Assembly: GCA_030835005.1 (NCBI GenBank)
Contig: JAUQWT010000248.1
Location: forward strand, 1 to 5,323
DNA: 5,323 nt
Direction: 5' to 3'
DNA from: Ignavibacteria bacterium
GTDB taxonomy: Bacteria > Bacteroidota > Ignavibacteria > Tepidaquicellales > OLB5
Shown here: piece by piece, positions 1-5,323 of the stretch
How the letters are laid out: each line of letters begins with the position of its first letter
Position numbering within the stretch: the first letter of the stretch is position 1
The notes under the pieces: generated by a model
Told to the model about the DNA's origin: nothing
Database searches by the model: none
Seen by the model: the letters and a program-made list of their open reading frames with translations, nothing else
Translations under genes and position numbers: made by a program

Positions 1-419
1 TCCTTTTCGGCCTGGCTCAATTTTGCATCACTATGCAGAAGGAGATATTTAGGCATTGGCATTTCATCGGCTCTTATTTCCTCACAGATTTCGTTAAGCC
101 TTGCCTCACGTTTAGCTTCCGAAAGCGCTGTCCAGTCGCTGAAATTCATTTTTTTTCTTCCCGTTGTAACATCATCGGCAACAAGCCAGGAGGCGGGCGC
201 TATGCTGCTGTACCACGGCCATGTTGTGTGGTTACTGTGGCAATCGTAACACGAGCGTTTGAGAATGCTTTCAACATTTGCAGGTACCTGCAATTGTTTT
301 GTTATGTGGGCAGCTGTAACTTCTGCTGTTGTGGTTTTATCCGGCCGGTTGAAAAACTGGATGGCAACAAAGCCAATAACAAGAATTATAAGAACAAATT
401 TCAGGATCTTTTTTATCAT
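1..419 (-). CDS. Haem-binding domain protein, membrane-anchored c-type cytochrome-like (3' end outside window)
   Basis: The reading frame starts at the ATG at 419 and stays open for 139 codons to the left edge, so the C-terminus is missing. The N-terminus (MIKKILKFVLIILVIGFVAI) is an uncleaved-looking membrane anchor or signal segment at residues 5-22. A CxxCH haem c attachment motif, CYDCH, lies at residues 57-61. It is followed by SNHTTWPWYSSIAP and WLVADDV, the conserved block I recognise from the Haem_bd family (PF14376) common in Bacteroidota. An EMPMPKY segment at 119-125 offers Met120 or Met122 as the distal haem ligand, and a further His (129) and an LSQAEK stretch follow as in the family. 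The domain should sit on the periplasmic side and carry one covalently bound haem. Its partner is unknown; small proteins of this family are usually just called haem-binding domain proteins. It begins 21 bases after the stop of the upstream gene, so the two are probably co-transcribed. No Shine-Dalgarno sequence is visible. Confidence 0.88.
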   Translation of the reverse strand, partial: MIKKILKFVLIILVIGFVAIQFFNRPDKTTTAEVTAAHITKQLQVPANVESILKRSCYDCHSNHTTWPWYSSIAPASWLVADDVTTGRKKMNFSDWTALSEAKREARLNEICEEIRADEMPMPKYLLLHSDAKLSQAEK

Positions 420-440
420 GATAGTGAACTTTTAATTGAA

Positions 441-1652
441 CTAAATATCCATTTCCCACAGTTTTTTGCCTGTCTCAAAATCGAAACCCATCAGACCTTC
501 ATATTGCAGCTGCAGAATAACCAGGCCGCCTCTTCGTTTTACGCCAATTTTATCTTTTGTGAAGAAAAGGCTTGAAAAAGCATCATCTTCTTCATCTATC
601 TGCATCTTTTCAAACAGATCATCTTTACCCAGTGTCCATTTTTCTTTCCCTGTCTTCAGATCAATGCACGTCATAAGGCGGTTTGATTTTTTACCCAGCT
701 GATCGAGATAAATTATTATTGCACAATCTTTATCGGTGTGGTATAAAATCCCTTCCAGGTAAACTTTTCCGCCCATACTTTCTGAGCTTAACTTAAAATC
801 CTTCATTCTATCACTATCCGCTGCAGAATTATCAAGACTTGAAAAATTATCCTCTATTCTATTTGCAGGTCCGGTTATCCTATAAAGCTTTTTCCTCGGT
901 GAAGAAGTTGAATTCTCGCCGGCAAGAATTGCAATAGAGATTTCAGACGAATCCTTTGTTGTTTCCTTTCGCATAGTGCTGAAATCTTTGAATAGTCTGC
1001 CGTCACTGATCCTGTATAATAATCCGTCCAATCCATCCTTGGTCTTCATTCTGATTACGCCGTCTGCCTTATCAAAATAAGCTGTTGCAAGACCCGCGCT
1101 CAGCTCCGGAAACTTTGCAAGGAACTGCTTTGTATCCATTACTTTATCACCTGTTTCTGGGTCAAAGGCTTCGATCTGCGGCTCATTCTCACCGTAATCT
1201 CTGGTGAAGGCCCAGACCTTACCATCCTGGTAGAACAAATCTATCTGTGTTATAATATCTTCGTATGGCGTTTTGATCTTTTTTTCGACGGTGCGGTCCT
1301 TTGGGTCGATAATGTAAGTCCAGGTTTTGCAGAAATAACATTCTCTGCCGGTGGAGGTTCTTCCGGGAGACTTAGTTGTTTGAATAAAATTAAATGACCC
1401 GTCTGTTAACACCCAAAGCTTCTGTTCACCGCTTTTTGTAGGCACGATCTCTGCATCAAGGAACGAACCGCTGATGCTGTTTGGAGTTAAAGCCGGGAAA
1501 ACAAAGAAATAACCTATGGCAACTACTGCAACAATGATTACAAGTGCCCCGATTATTCCGAAGCACCCTTTCCCGGCACAGCCTGATCTTTTGCCGTAGA
1601 TCTTCCTGCCCTGGTAACTATCTGATTGCGGGTATGATACCGGTGGTTCCAT
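441..1652 (-). CDS. Single-pass membrane protein with PQQ/beta-propeller-like extracytoplasmic domain, function unknown
   Basis: This is a 403-residue protein. A polar N-terminus (residues 1-31) holds the pair Cys25 and Cys30 in SGCAGKGCFG, just before a strong transmembrane helix at about 32-54. The remaining roughly 345 residues should lie outside the cytoplasm, because the basic residues RK/KR precede the helix. That domain is beta-rich and has at least three blade-like signatures: FDPETGDKV at 163-171, IDLKTGKEKW at 330-339 and FDFETGKKLW at 390-399. These resemble the DxxTGxxxW turns of PQQ-type beta-propellers (PF13360-like), but only a few blades are clear. A CxxC pair (CYFC, 105-108) could form a disulfide or bind a metal. 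I see no catalytic signature and do not know the function; a structural, sensing or scaffold role is possible. An AGGAAAA stretch lies immediately before the ATG, a close but usable ribosome site that supports this start. The haem-binding gene follows after 21 bases. Confidence 0.8.
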   Translation of the reverse strand: MEPPVSYPQSDSYQGRKIYGKRSGCAGKGCFGIIGALVIIVAVVAIGYFFVFPALTPNSISGSFLDAEIVPTKSGEQKLWVLTDGSFNFIQTTKSPGRTSTGRECYFCKTWTYIIDPKDRTVEKKIKTPYEDIITQIDLFYQDGKVWAFTRDYGENEPQIEAFDPETGDKVMDTKQFLAKFPELSAGLATAYFDKADGVIRMKTKDGLDGLLYRISDGRLFKDFSTMRKETTKDSSEISIAILAGENSTSSPRKKLYRITGPANRIEDNFSSLDNSAADSDRMKDFKLSSESMGGKVYLEGILYHTDKDCAIIIYLDQLGKKSNRLMTCIDLKTGKEKWTLGKDDLFEKMQIDEEDDAFSSLFFTKDKIGVKRRGGLVILQLQYEGLMGFDFETGKKLWEMDI

Positions 1653-1750
1653 TTTTCCTGTATTAATTTCGTAAATATATGAATAATTGTTGAATAAAGG
1701 AGTTAAATTCTGATACTCCGATAAAGAGATGCTTATACCGACTGCACAGA

Positions 1751-1769
1751 ATCTATTTCAGAAATAGAT
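1751..1769. repeat. 19-base palindrome across the stop codon of the small beta-barrel gene
   Basis: The plus strand reads ATCTATTTC-A-GAAATAGAT, two perfect 9-base arms around one centre base. The TGA stop codon (1758-1760) of the 1758-2303 gene lies at the centre. As RNA it could form a 7-pair stem with a 5-base loop, but no T-run follows on the minus strand, so it is not a typical intrinsic terminator. It could be a protein-binding site, an mRNA 3'-end stabiliser or chance in AT-rich DNA. Confidence 0.45.
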
Positions 1770-2303
1770 CATAAAGGCCATACCAAGCGAAACGTCATCT
1801 ATATCTGTTTTTAGTTTTTCTTTTATGAAAGTATGACGGTAACGAAGATACGGAGCGGCGGCAATGAATCCTCCAAACGGAAGGATTGCGCCAACAGAAC
1901 CCTGTGCAAACCACCCCTTGTTCCTGGTATCTGTGAAATAGCCCAGTCCGGGAGAGGCAGTGAAAGCAACAAAATCTCCCGCTTCCAGAATGATATCATA
2001 ATTATACGAAAATCTTAAGTGGCTTGTATTATAACTGCGGAAAATATAAGAATACTCAAAGGATATTCTGCCATAAGGGAATTTTCCGAAAGTGATCTCT
2101 TTGGTCAGCCCAAAGAACACTTTTTTATCTTCAAAAACTATCATAGGATTTATAAATGCAGCGGCATAAAAGATATAGGGCATCACTAAACCGGAACCTG
2201 CCTCAGAACTCCTGTTACTGTTGAGCCGGAGGTTTACGGTCTGCGAATTTGATCCTAAGTGTACCAGCAATAAAATGAGAACGGCAAAAAGAGTTCTTTT
2301 CAT
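1758..2303 (-). CDS. Small secreted or outer-membrane beta-barrel-like protein, unknown function
   Basis: This is a 181-residue protein starting at the ATG at 2303. Residues 1-20 (MKRTLFAVLILLLVHLGSNS) form a clear Sec signal peptide, with likely cleavage near Ser20-Gln21. The mature part has alternating polar and hydrophobic stretches rich in Tyr and Phe, for example GRISFEYSYIFRSY, HLRFSYNYDIIL and FIAAAPYLRYRH. It ends in a strand, VSLGMAFMIYF, whose last residue is Phe. A C-terminal aromatic residue on a final strand is the usual signal for outer-membrane beta-barrel assembly. About 160 mature residues would fit a barrel of roughly 8 strands. I do not recognise a named family. The start lies 9 bases after the stop of the SMR transporter gene, which points to one transcript. 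There is no Shine-Dalgarno sequence, so translation may be coupled. A structural porin or a lipid or envelope stress role are alternatives that the sequence cannot separate. Confidence 0.78.
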   Translation of the reverse strand: MKRTLFAVLILLLVHLGSNSQTVNLRLNSNRSSEAGSGLVMPYIFYAAAFINPMIVFEDKKVFFGLTKEITFGKFPYGRISFEYSYIFRSYNTSHLRFSYNYDIILEAGDFVAFTASPGLGYFTDTRNKGWFAQGSVGAILPFGGFIAAAPYLRYRHTFIKEKLKTDIDDVSLGMAFMIYF

Positions 2304-2312
2304 ACGTAAACT

Positions 2313-2630
2313 TCAGTTGGTGACGAATTTTAGTCCAATAATTGAGCCGATGAGCGTAAAAATGAAAAACAGCCTCCAGAATTCTGCGGGTTCTTTGAGA
2401 ACGATAATTCCAATGACTGCAATTCCCGCCGCCCCGATCCCTGTCCACACAGCATATGCTGTCCCCAGGGGAATATGAGCAATGGCTTTATCGAGAAAAA
2501 AGTAACTGAGAATTGTGAATACTATAAACAGCACTGTTGGAACAGGCTTTGAGAAGCTTTCAGAATATTTAAGCGATATAGCAAAGCAAATTTCGAAAAC
2601 TCCCGCTATTAGAAGATAGATCCAGCTCAT
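2313..2630 (-). CDS. SMR-family small cation exporter, SugE/Gdx-like
   Basis: The protein is 105 residues, the normal length for the small multidrug resistance family, with four predicted helices (about 3-20, 30-50, 57-77, 84-103). It would act as an antiparallel inner-membrane dimer exchanging protons for a small cation. Key residues visible are Gly10, the essential proton- and substrate-binding Glu13, Ser42, Tyr59 and Trp62 in the strongly conserved GTAYAVWTGIGAAG block. This block and the SLKYSESF loop after helix 1 resemble the guanidinium exporter (Gdx/SugE) branch more than EmrE. Position 16, usually Trp in Gdx, is Phe here, so the substrate is uncertain and a quaternary-ammonium or unknown substrate is possible. 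I chose the ATG at 2630: the family begins MNWIYL-like, and the upstream in-frame TTG at 2642 would leave almost no leader after the -7 box at 2653-2660. The next gene follows after 9 bases. Confidence 0.9.
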   Translation of the reverse strand: MSWIYLLIAGVFEICFAISLKYSESFSKPVPTVLFIVFTILSYFFLDKAIAHIPLGTAYAVWTGIGAAGIAVIGIIVLKEPAEFWRLFFIFTLIGSIIGLKFVTN

Positions 2631-2652
2631 ATTTATTTGCAAAAAATTTGTA

Positions 2653-2660
2653 CAAAGATA
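2653..2660 (-). promoter_or_regulatory. Bacteroidetes-type -7 promoter box for the SMR gene
   Basis: The minus strand reads TATCTTTG, a full match to the TAnnTTTG -7 consensus of Bacteroidota primary sigma factors. It lies 22 bases upstream of the ATG at 2630, leaving a leader of roughly 15-18 bases. The -33 element is weak: about 20 bases upstream the sequence reads GTG rather than TTG, and a TTTTG occurs only 13 bases away. It directly follows the terminator of the preceding gene, which makes a promoter here expected. Confidence 0.6.
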
Positions 2661-2702
2661 GTGTTTATAGATACAAAATTCACGCTTTAATAAAATAAAA
2701 AA

Positions 2703-2726
2703 CGCCCACTCAAAAATTGAGGGGCG
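2703..2726 (-). terminator. Intrinsic terminator after msrA
   Basis: On the minus strand, CGCCC-CTCAA pairs with TTGAG-T-GGGCG around a 3-base loop, giving a 10-pair stem with one bulged base (position 2708). It is followed directly by TTTTTTATTTTATT. It lies about 50 bases downstream of the msrA stop codon and just ahead of the SMR gene promoter, so it separates the two transcription units. The plus strand has no comparable T-run after the stem. Confidence 0.85.
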
Positions 2727-2778
2727 CTAATGAATAGTGAAGCCTGTAATAAAGCATGACCTCCGTAACGATCTTCAA

Positions 2779-3450
2779 TTATTTTTCAATGTTTTCTTTA
2801 AGCAAATGGCCAAACTCTTTGTAAAACTTTTTGACTTTTGGTGCGATAACAAAAGAGCAGTAAGATTTTTCGGGGTTATTGTTAAAATAATCCTGGTGAT
2901 AATCTTCTGCGGGATAGTAATCACCAAGTGAAGTTACTTCTGTAACAATGGGATCACTCCATAATTTTGATTTAGCAATATCCTCAATTACTTTCTCAGC
3001 AGTCCTTTTTTGCTCAGGGCTGTTGTAGAATACTGCAGAACGGTACTGCGTTCCAACATCTGCACCCTGTCTGTTAAGCGTAGTGGGATCGTGTACATGG
3101 AAGAATACAGTAAGTATCTGTTCAAAAGAAATTACCGAGGGGTCGAAGGATATCTTAATAACTTCGGCATGCCCGGTTGTACCCGTGCATACTTCTGCGT
3201 ATGTTGGTGATTTAGTTGTTCCGCCGGAATAGCCGGATTCCACTTTTTCAACTCCTTTTAAATCCTGAAATAATGTTTCTGTGCACCAGAAGCATCCGCC
3301 GGCAAGTACTGCGGTTTCCATTTTAGTAGTATCAGTCATTTTGTCTTTATCTGAATTTGCTGAGGTTTTAACGGGTTTTTCGCCGTTTTTCAGCGAACAG
3401 CCCCAAAGGACGGCAGCAAAAAACGAAAATATCATAATAAAATTAAACAT
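2779..3450 (-). CDS. msrA: Peptide-methionine (S)-S-oxide reductase, lipoprotein form
   Basis: MsrA reduces the S form of methionine sulfoxide in proteins and peptides back to methionine. The protein has 223 residues. GGCFWC at 51-56 gives the catalytic Cys53 and a second Cys56, and Glu58 follows as the usual CFWxxE acid. GYSGG (73-77), TGHAEV (92-97), HVHDPTTLNRQGADVGTQYRS within 118-138 with Asp131 and Tyr136, and YHQDY (184-188) are all family hallmarks. Cys198 in YCSF is a candidate resolving cysteine. The N-terminus is a lipoprotein signal, with the lipobox LWGC ending at Cys18, then a polar linker to about residue 44. The enzyme is therefore exported and membrane-tethered, unlike the cytoplasmic E. 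coli MsrA. It would repair envelope proteins; its reductant partner is not in the window. The ATG at 3450 is chosen because AAAGGA lies 6 bases upstream and the signal peptide begins there; an in-frame TTG at 3477 falls inside the putative promoter. No msrB domain is fused or adjacent. Confidence 0.95.
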   Translation of the reverse strand: MFNFIMIFSFFAAVLWGCSLKNGEKPVKTSANSDKDKMTDTTKMETAVLAGGCFWCTETLFQDLKGVEKVESGYSGGTTKSPTYAEVCTGTTGHAEVIKISFDPSVISFEQILTVFFHVHDPTTLNRQGADVGTQYRSAVFYNSPEQKRTAEKVIEDIAKSKLWSDPIVTEVTSLGDYYPAEDYHQDYFNNNPEKSYCSFVIAPKVKKFYKEFGHLLKENIEK

Positions 3451-3455
3451 TATAC

Positions 3456-3461
3456 ATCCTT
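3456..3461 (-). promoter_or_regulatory. Shine-Dalgarno sequence deciding the msrA start
   Basis: The minus strand reads AAGGAT shortly before the ATG at 3450, within AGGAAAGGATGTATA. This is the clearest ribosome binding site in the window; most of the other genes lack one. It favours the ATG at 3450 over the upstream TTG. Confidence 0.6.
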
Positions 3462-3474
3462 TCCTGTACAATTT

Positions 3475-3505
3475 CAAAACCAGAAATATGCGGGAATCGT
3501 TTCAA
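3475..3505 (-). promoter_or_regulatory. Possible Bacteroidetes-type promoter for msrA
   Basis: The minus strand shows TTG (3503-3505), a 20-base spacer and TGGTTTTG (3475-3482). This matches the TTG/TAnnTTTG pattern and its usual spacing except for G in place of A at the second position of the -7 box. It would start transcription about 20 bases before the ATG at 3450, just ahead of the Shine-Dalgarno sequence. With no terminator upstream, msrA may also be read from the preceding gene pair. Confidence 0.35.
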
Positions 3506-3510
3506 CTGTA

Positions 3511-3524
3511 TATTACGAGTAATA
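3511..3524. repeat. 14-base inverted repeat between the DUF4396 gene and msrA
   Basis: TATTAC-GA-GTAATA has two perfect 6-base arms around a 2-base centre. It lies just downstream of the DUF4396 stop codon and a few bases upstream of the putative -33 element of msrA. The position suits an operator, but a repeat this short and AT-rich can arise by chance. It lacks a T-run and is not a terminator. Confidence 0.3.
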
Positions 3525-3526
3525 GT

Positions 3527-3988
3527 TCAATGCTTATGCCGGATTCCTTTTTTCACGAAGATATAGTTTACGGGGAATGCAGCTATGAATCCTGCGATCA
3601 GACTTAGTATCATTCCTTCCCAGAACAGCCAATCTGTAAGTTTTGCATCCATAAGACCCGGGTAGTAAACCTGTACCAAAACTTCGAATGTTTCCATGAC
3701 AGCAATGCTTAATCCCTCTGCAATGAGTACTTGTTTGAATGCCCAGCGCCAGCCAAAGCCGGCTCTTTTGAGGGGAATAACCCCAAGCCCGAATCCTCCA
3801 ATTGCGCCAAGAATGATTGACAGCGCCATTGAAGTATGGTTATCCATATTCAGAATTACCGCAAGGATCATTCCTGCAACTTCACCCAGACCGCACCCGA
3901 TCAGGCAATGAAATGTTGCGCTGAAAGCAAGTTTTGTGTGGTTTTCACTTGTTGCCGATACACTATGATGCGGGTGCAGGTCATTCAT
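3527..3988 (-). CDS. DUF4396-type multi-spanning membrane protein
   Basis: This 153-residue inner-membrane protein has about four hydrophobic helices (roughly 24-47, 53-73, 86-107, 119-143). Its opening motif ATFHCLIGCGLGEVAGM (24-40) is the hallmark I recall for DUF4396 (PF14342). His27, Cys28, Cys32, Glu36 and Met40 lie on or near the first helix, a set able to bind a soft metal. Further intramembrane acids Glu91, Glu100 and Glu124 stand out in a hydrophobic setting. The N-terminus is His-rich (HPHH, 5-8) and the C-terminus ends RHKH. The biochemical function is not established; a metal-related role is inferred from these residues and from the neighbouring Met/His-rich protein. It starts only 6 bases after that gene's stop codon, with no Shine-Dalgarno sequence, which suggests translational coupling. 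msrA follows after 76 bases. The length fits the family's single-domain form. Confidence 0.82.
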   Translation of the reverse strand: MNDLHPHHSVSATSENHTKLAFSATFHCLIGCGLGEVAGMILAVILNMDNHTSMALSIILGAIGGFGLGVIPLKRAGFGWRWAFKQVLIAEGLSIAVMETFEVLVQVYYPGLMDAKLTDWLFWEGMILSLIAGFIAAFPVNYIFVKKGIRHKH

Positions 3989-3994
3989 TTTTGT

Positions 3995-5323
3995 TCAATG
4001 TTTATGTTTTGAGTTATTATTGGAGTGGTCCGGGCCCATCGTCATTTCTGAAGGGCTAATCTTCAAATATACCTGTGCCGAAAATGGATTTTTTCCGTAA
4101 ACAGGCTGCAATTCCCCGGGAGTAAAATAAACACTCGCCTGCAATCCAAGAGATACATCAGTGTTATTCACCTGCGCCAGGCGGTAGTTTGTGCCAAGCG
4201 TAAGCGCATTTATTCCGAAAATTTTATCATGACCATATTCTTCAAGCTGTAGTTCATTCGGGTCTTTCTGCACAAATTCATATCTTCCGTAAACGTTTAA
4301 TTTGTTTTTCTGTAAATTACTTTCCAGCAATAAAGAATGTTCCTTGTGATGCTCTCCCTTGTCATTCATACCCCACGCTATTGTTGAGTTAATATTCAGA
4401 AGCTTAGAAAAACTATAACTATGTATCACCGAAGCTGTTGTTCTTGTCACATCAACTCCGGGCTCCAGCTCTTCAGGGCTTTTTATGAATCCCTGAGAGA
4501 ATTGTGCCACCAGGCTTTTATCCGGGCTTAATGATAATCGATAGCTGTATGAAGTAAATTTCGGCTTATCAAAATTATACCTGTTTTCATCAGGCTCGCT
4601 TCCGTTGAATGCAGAGCCTTCTAATTTTAGTATTCCGTATCTTAAGCCCAGAGTTGCAACTCCAAATGTAATGTGTGATGCATCCTGCCAGTGGTGTGAG
4701 AGAGGTGCATCGGGATTATTTGAGCTTGATACTCTGTGCATAAAAGCAACAGGGCCCAATGCGGGCTCTCCGGGATATCCAAAATATCCTGTGATATCGA
4801 TATTCCTGTTTAATTTTTGAGTATATGCAATACTTAGCTCTGAAAAGAGATCGTGTGGATGCTGCCTGTTTACAAGCGGTTTGCCTTGCCAGGTTTCGCC
4901 GGATTGAAAAAGCAGCGGGTAACCATCGCCGCCTTCGGTAAAACGGTCAAGTGACATCATAAGTGAGAATTTCAGCAGTCCATTTGCAGAAATCTTTCTC
5001 TGTGCCATTGCCATGAACCAGTTAGGTGCATCCCACATAGACGACCCAAACGAACCTTCTTTATTTATATCAGTTGAAGTGTACCTGAGAAAAACGCTGC
5101 CATGGAACATAAACATCCAATTGCCGGAGTGCAGCATGTATCCAAACATCGGTGAATTATCGGGAAGCCAGCCGGTTCCGGAACCGTTCCGGTTCATTGG
5201 CAGGCTGAGGGAGTAAGCATGGGTCATTGAAAGTTCATCTTCCATATCCTTATCTTTATCCATATTCATATTCTGCATATTGTGGTCATGTTTTTTATCA
5301 ATTGTCGAATCAACAACCATCAT
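3995..5323 (-). CDS. Met/His-rich predicted outer-membrane beta-barrel protein, putative metal-related (5' end outside window)
   Basis: At least 442 codons are open from the right edge to the TGA at 3995-3997. The Met codon at the edge is not followed by a signal peptide, so the true start and signal sequence most likely lie beyond the window. Residues 12-34 of the visible part are crowded with Met, His, Asp and Lys (HDHNMQNMNMDKDKDM), as in copper- or silver-binding segments. Next comes LPMNRNGSGTGWLPDNSPM (41-59), a conserved-looking block I have seen in uncharacterised proteins near copper genes. The rest alternates in the manner of transmembrane beta-strands (for example LLKFSLMMSLDRF, GLRYGILKLEGSAF, SAQVYLKIS). 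Conserved-looking polar motifs are HPHDLFSEL (155-163), MHR (195-197) and LSHHWQDASH (208-217). After the last strand a short Met/His tail ends SKHKH. It probably sits in the outer membrane and may bind or pass a metal ion; this is inference. It is followed after 6 bases by the DUF4396 gene. Confidence 0.75.
   Translation of the reverse strand: MMVVDSTIDKKHDHNMQNMNMDKDKDMEDELSMTHAYSLSLPMNRNGSGTGWLPDNSPMFGYMLHSGNWMFMFHGSVFLRYTSTDINKEGSFGSSMWDAPNWFMAMAQRKISANGLLKFSLMMSLDRFTEGGDGYPLLFQSGETWQGKPLVNRQHPHDLFSELSIAYTQKLNRNIDITGYFGYPGEPALGPVAFMHRVSSSNNPDAPLSHHWQDASHITFGVATLGLRYGILKLEGSAFNGSEPDENRYNFDKPKFTSYSYRLSLSPDKSLVAQFSQGFIKSPEELEPGVDVTRTTASVIHSYSFSKLLNINSTIAWGMNDKGEHHKEHSLLLESNLQKNKLNVYGRYEFVQKDPNELQLEEYGHDKIFGINALTLGTNYRLAQVNNTDVSLGLQASVYFTPGELQPVYGKNPFSAQVYLKISPSEMTMGPDHSNNNSKHKH

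Noticed and set aside
33..575. Plus-strand open frame of 180 codons
   Set aside because: It lies antisense across the haem-binding gene and the end of the propeller gene. Its product is Cys/Phe-rich with no domain, and the minus-strand frame holds the clear CxxCH family motif.
1672..1679. TATATTTA as a -7 box for the propeller gene
   Set aside because: It misses the final G of TAnnTTTG, and no TTG lies at the right distance upstream. In AT-rich DNA this is weak.
2215..2478. Overlapping frames of 77-85 codons on both strands around the SMR/barrel gene boundary
   Set aside because: They overlap the SMR and barrel genes out of frame, and neither carries a signal, helix or family motif.
2631..2642. 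Upstream TTG start adding four residues to the SMR protein
   Set aside because: The family starts at the equivalent of the ATG at 2630, and a TTG start would leave almost no leader after the -7 box.
2631..2702. Guanidine riboswitch ahead of the SugE-like gene
   Set aside because: The leader between the -7 box and the ATG is only about 20 bases and shows no guanidine-I, -II or -III motif.
3281..3607. Plus-strand open frame of 108 codons
   Set aside because: It is antisense to the msrA signal region and the end of the DUF4396 gene, with no recognisable features. It is the shadow of two well-supported genes.
5173..5195. Palindrome CGGTTCCGGAACCG and an overlapping inverted repeat inside the barrel gene
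   Set aside because: It is explained by the codons of the conserved-looking Asn-Arg-Asn-Gly-Ser-Gly-Thr-Gly stretch, so coding constraint is the simpler cause.

Overview
The window looks like a piece of a Bacteroidota/Ignavibacteriota-type (FCB group) chromosome. The pointers are a -7 box of the Bacteroidetes type (TAnnTTTG) ahead of the SMR transporter gene, mostly weak or absent Shine-Dalgarno sequences, a lipoprotein form of MsrA, a small Haem_bd-type c-type cytochrome, and two signal-peptide or outer-membrane-type beta-barrel proteins. All seven genes I can support lie on the minus strand, so transcription runs from right to left. No RNA gene, mobile element, CRISPR array or long repeat was seen, and no stretch over 300 bases lacks a gene.

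Right part (5323 down to about 2700): a Met/His-rich predicted outer-membrane beta-barrel protein, cut by the window edge at its 5' end, is followed after 6 bases by a DUF4396-type four-helix membrane protein with a His/Cys motif. Both proteins end in a Lys-His-Lys-His or Arg-His-Lys-His tail. Their composition suggests a copper or other soft-metal handling pair. After 76 bases comes an exported lipoprotein methionine sulfoxide reductase (MsrA), which may have its own promoter. A clear intrinsic terminator (2703-2726) ends this block.

Middle (2660 down to 1758): immediately after the terminator a -7 box drives a SugE/Gdx-like SMR transporter, whose start I place at the ATG at 2630 rather than an upstream TTG. 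Nine bases later begins a small unknown secreted or outer-membrane beta-rich protein. A 19-base palindrome sits across its stop codon.

Left part (1652 down to 1): a single-pass membrane protein with a large extracytoplasmic domain carrying PQQ/beta-propeller-like DxxTGxxxW repeats is followed after 21 bases by a membrane-anchored haem-binding protein (CYDCH motif). The latter runs off the left edge and has no stop codon within the window.

Together the genes suggest envelope functions (metal handling, methionine repair, small-cation export, c-type haem protein). Only the MsrA, SMR, DUF4396 and Haem_bd assignments rest on recognisable family motifs. The metal-handling theme is an inference.
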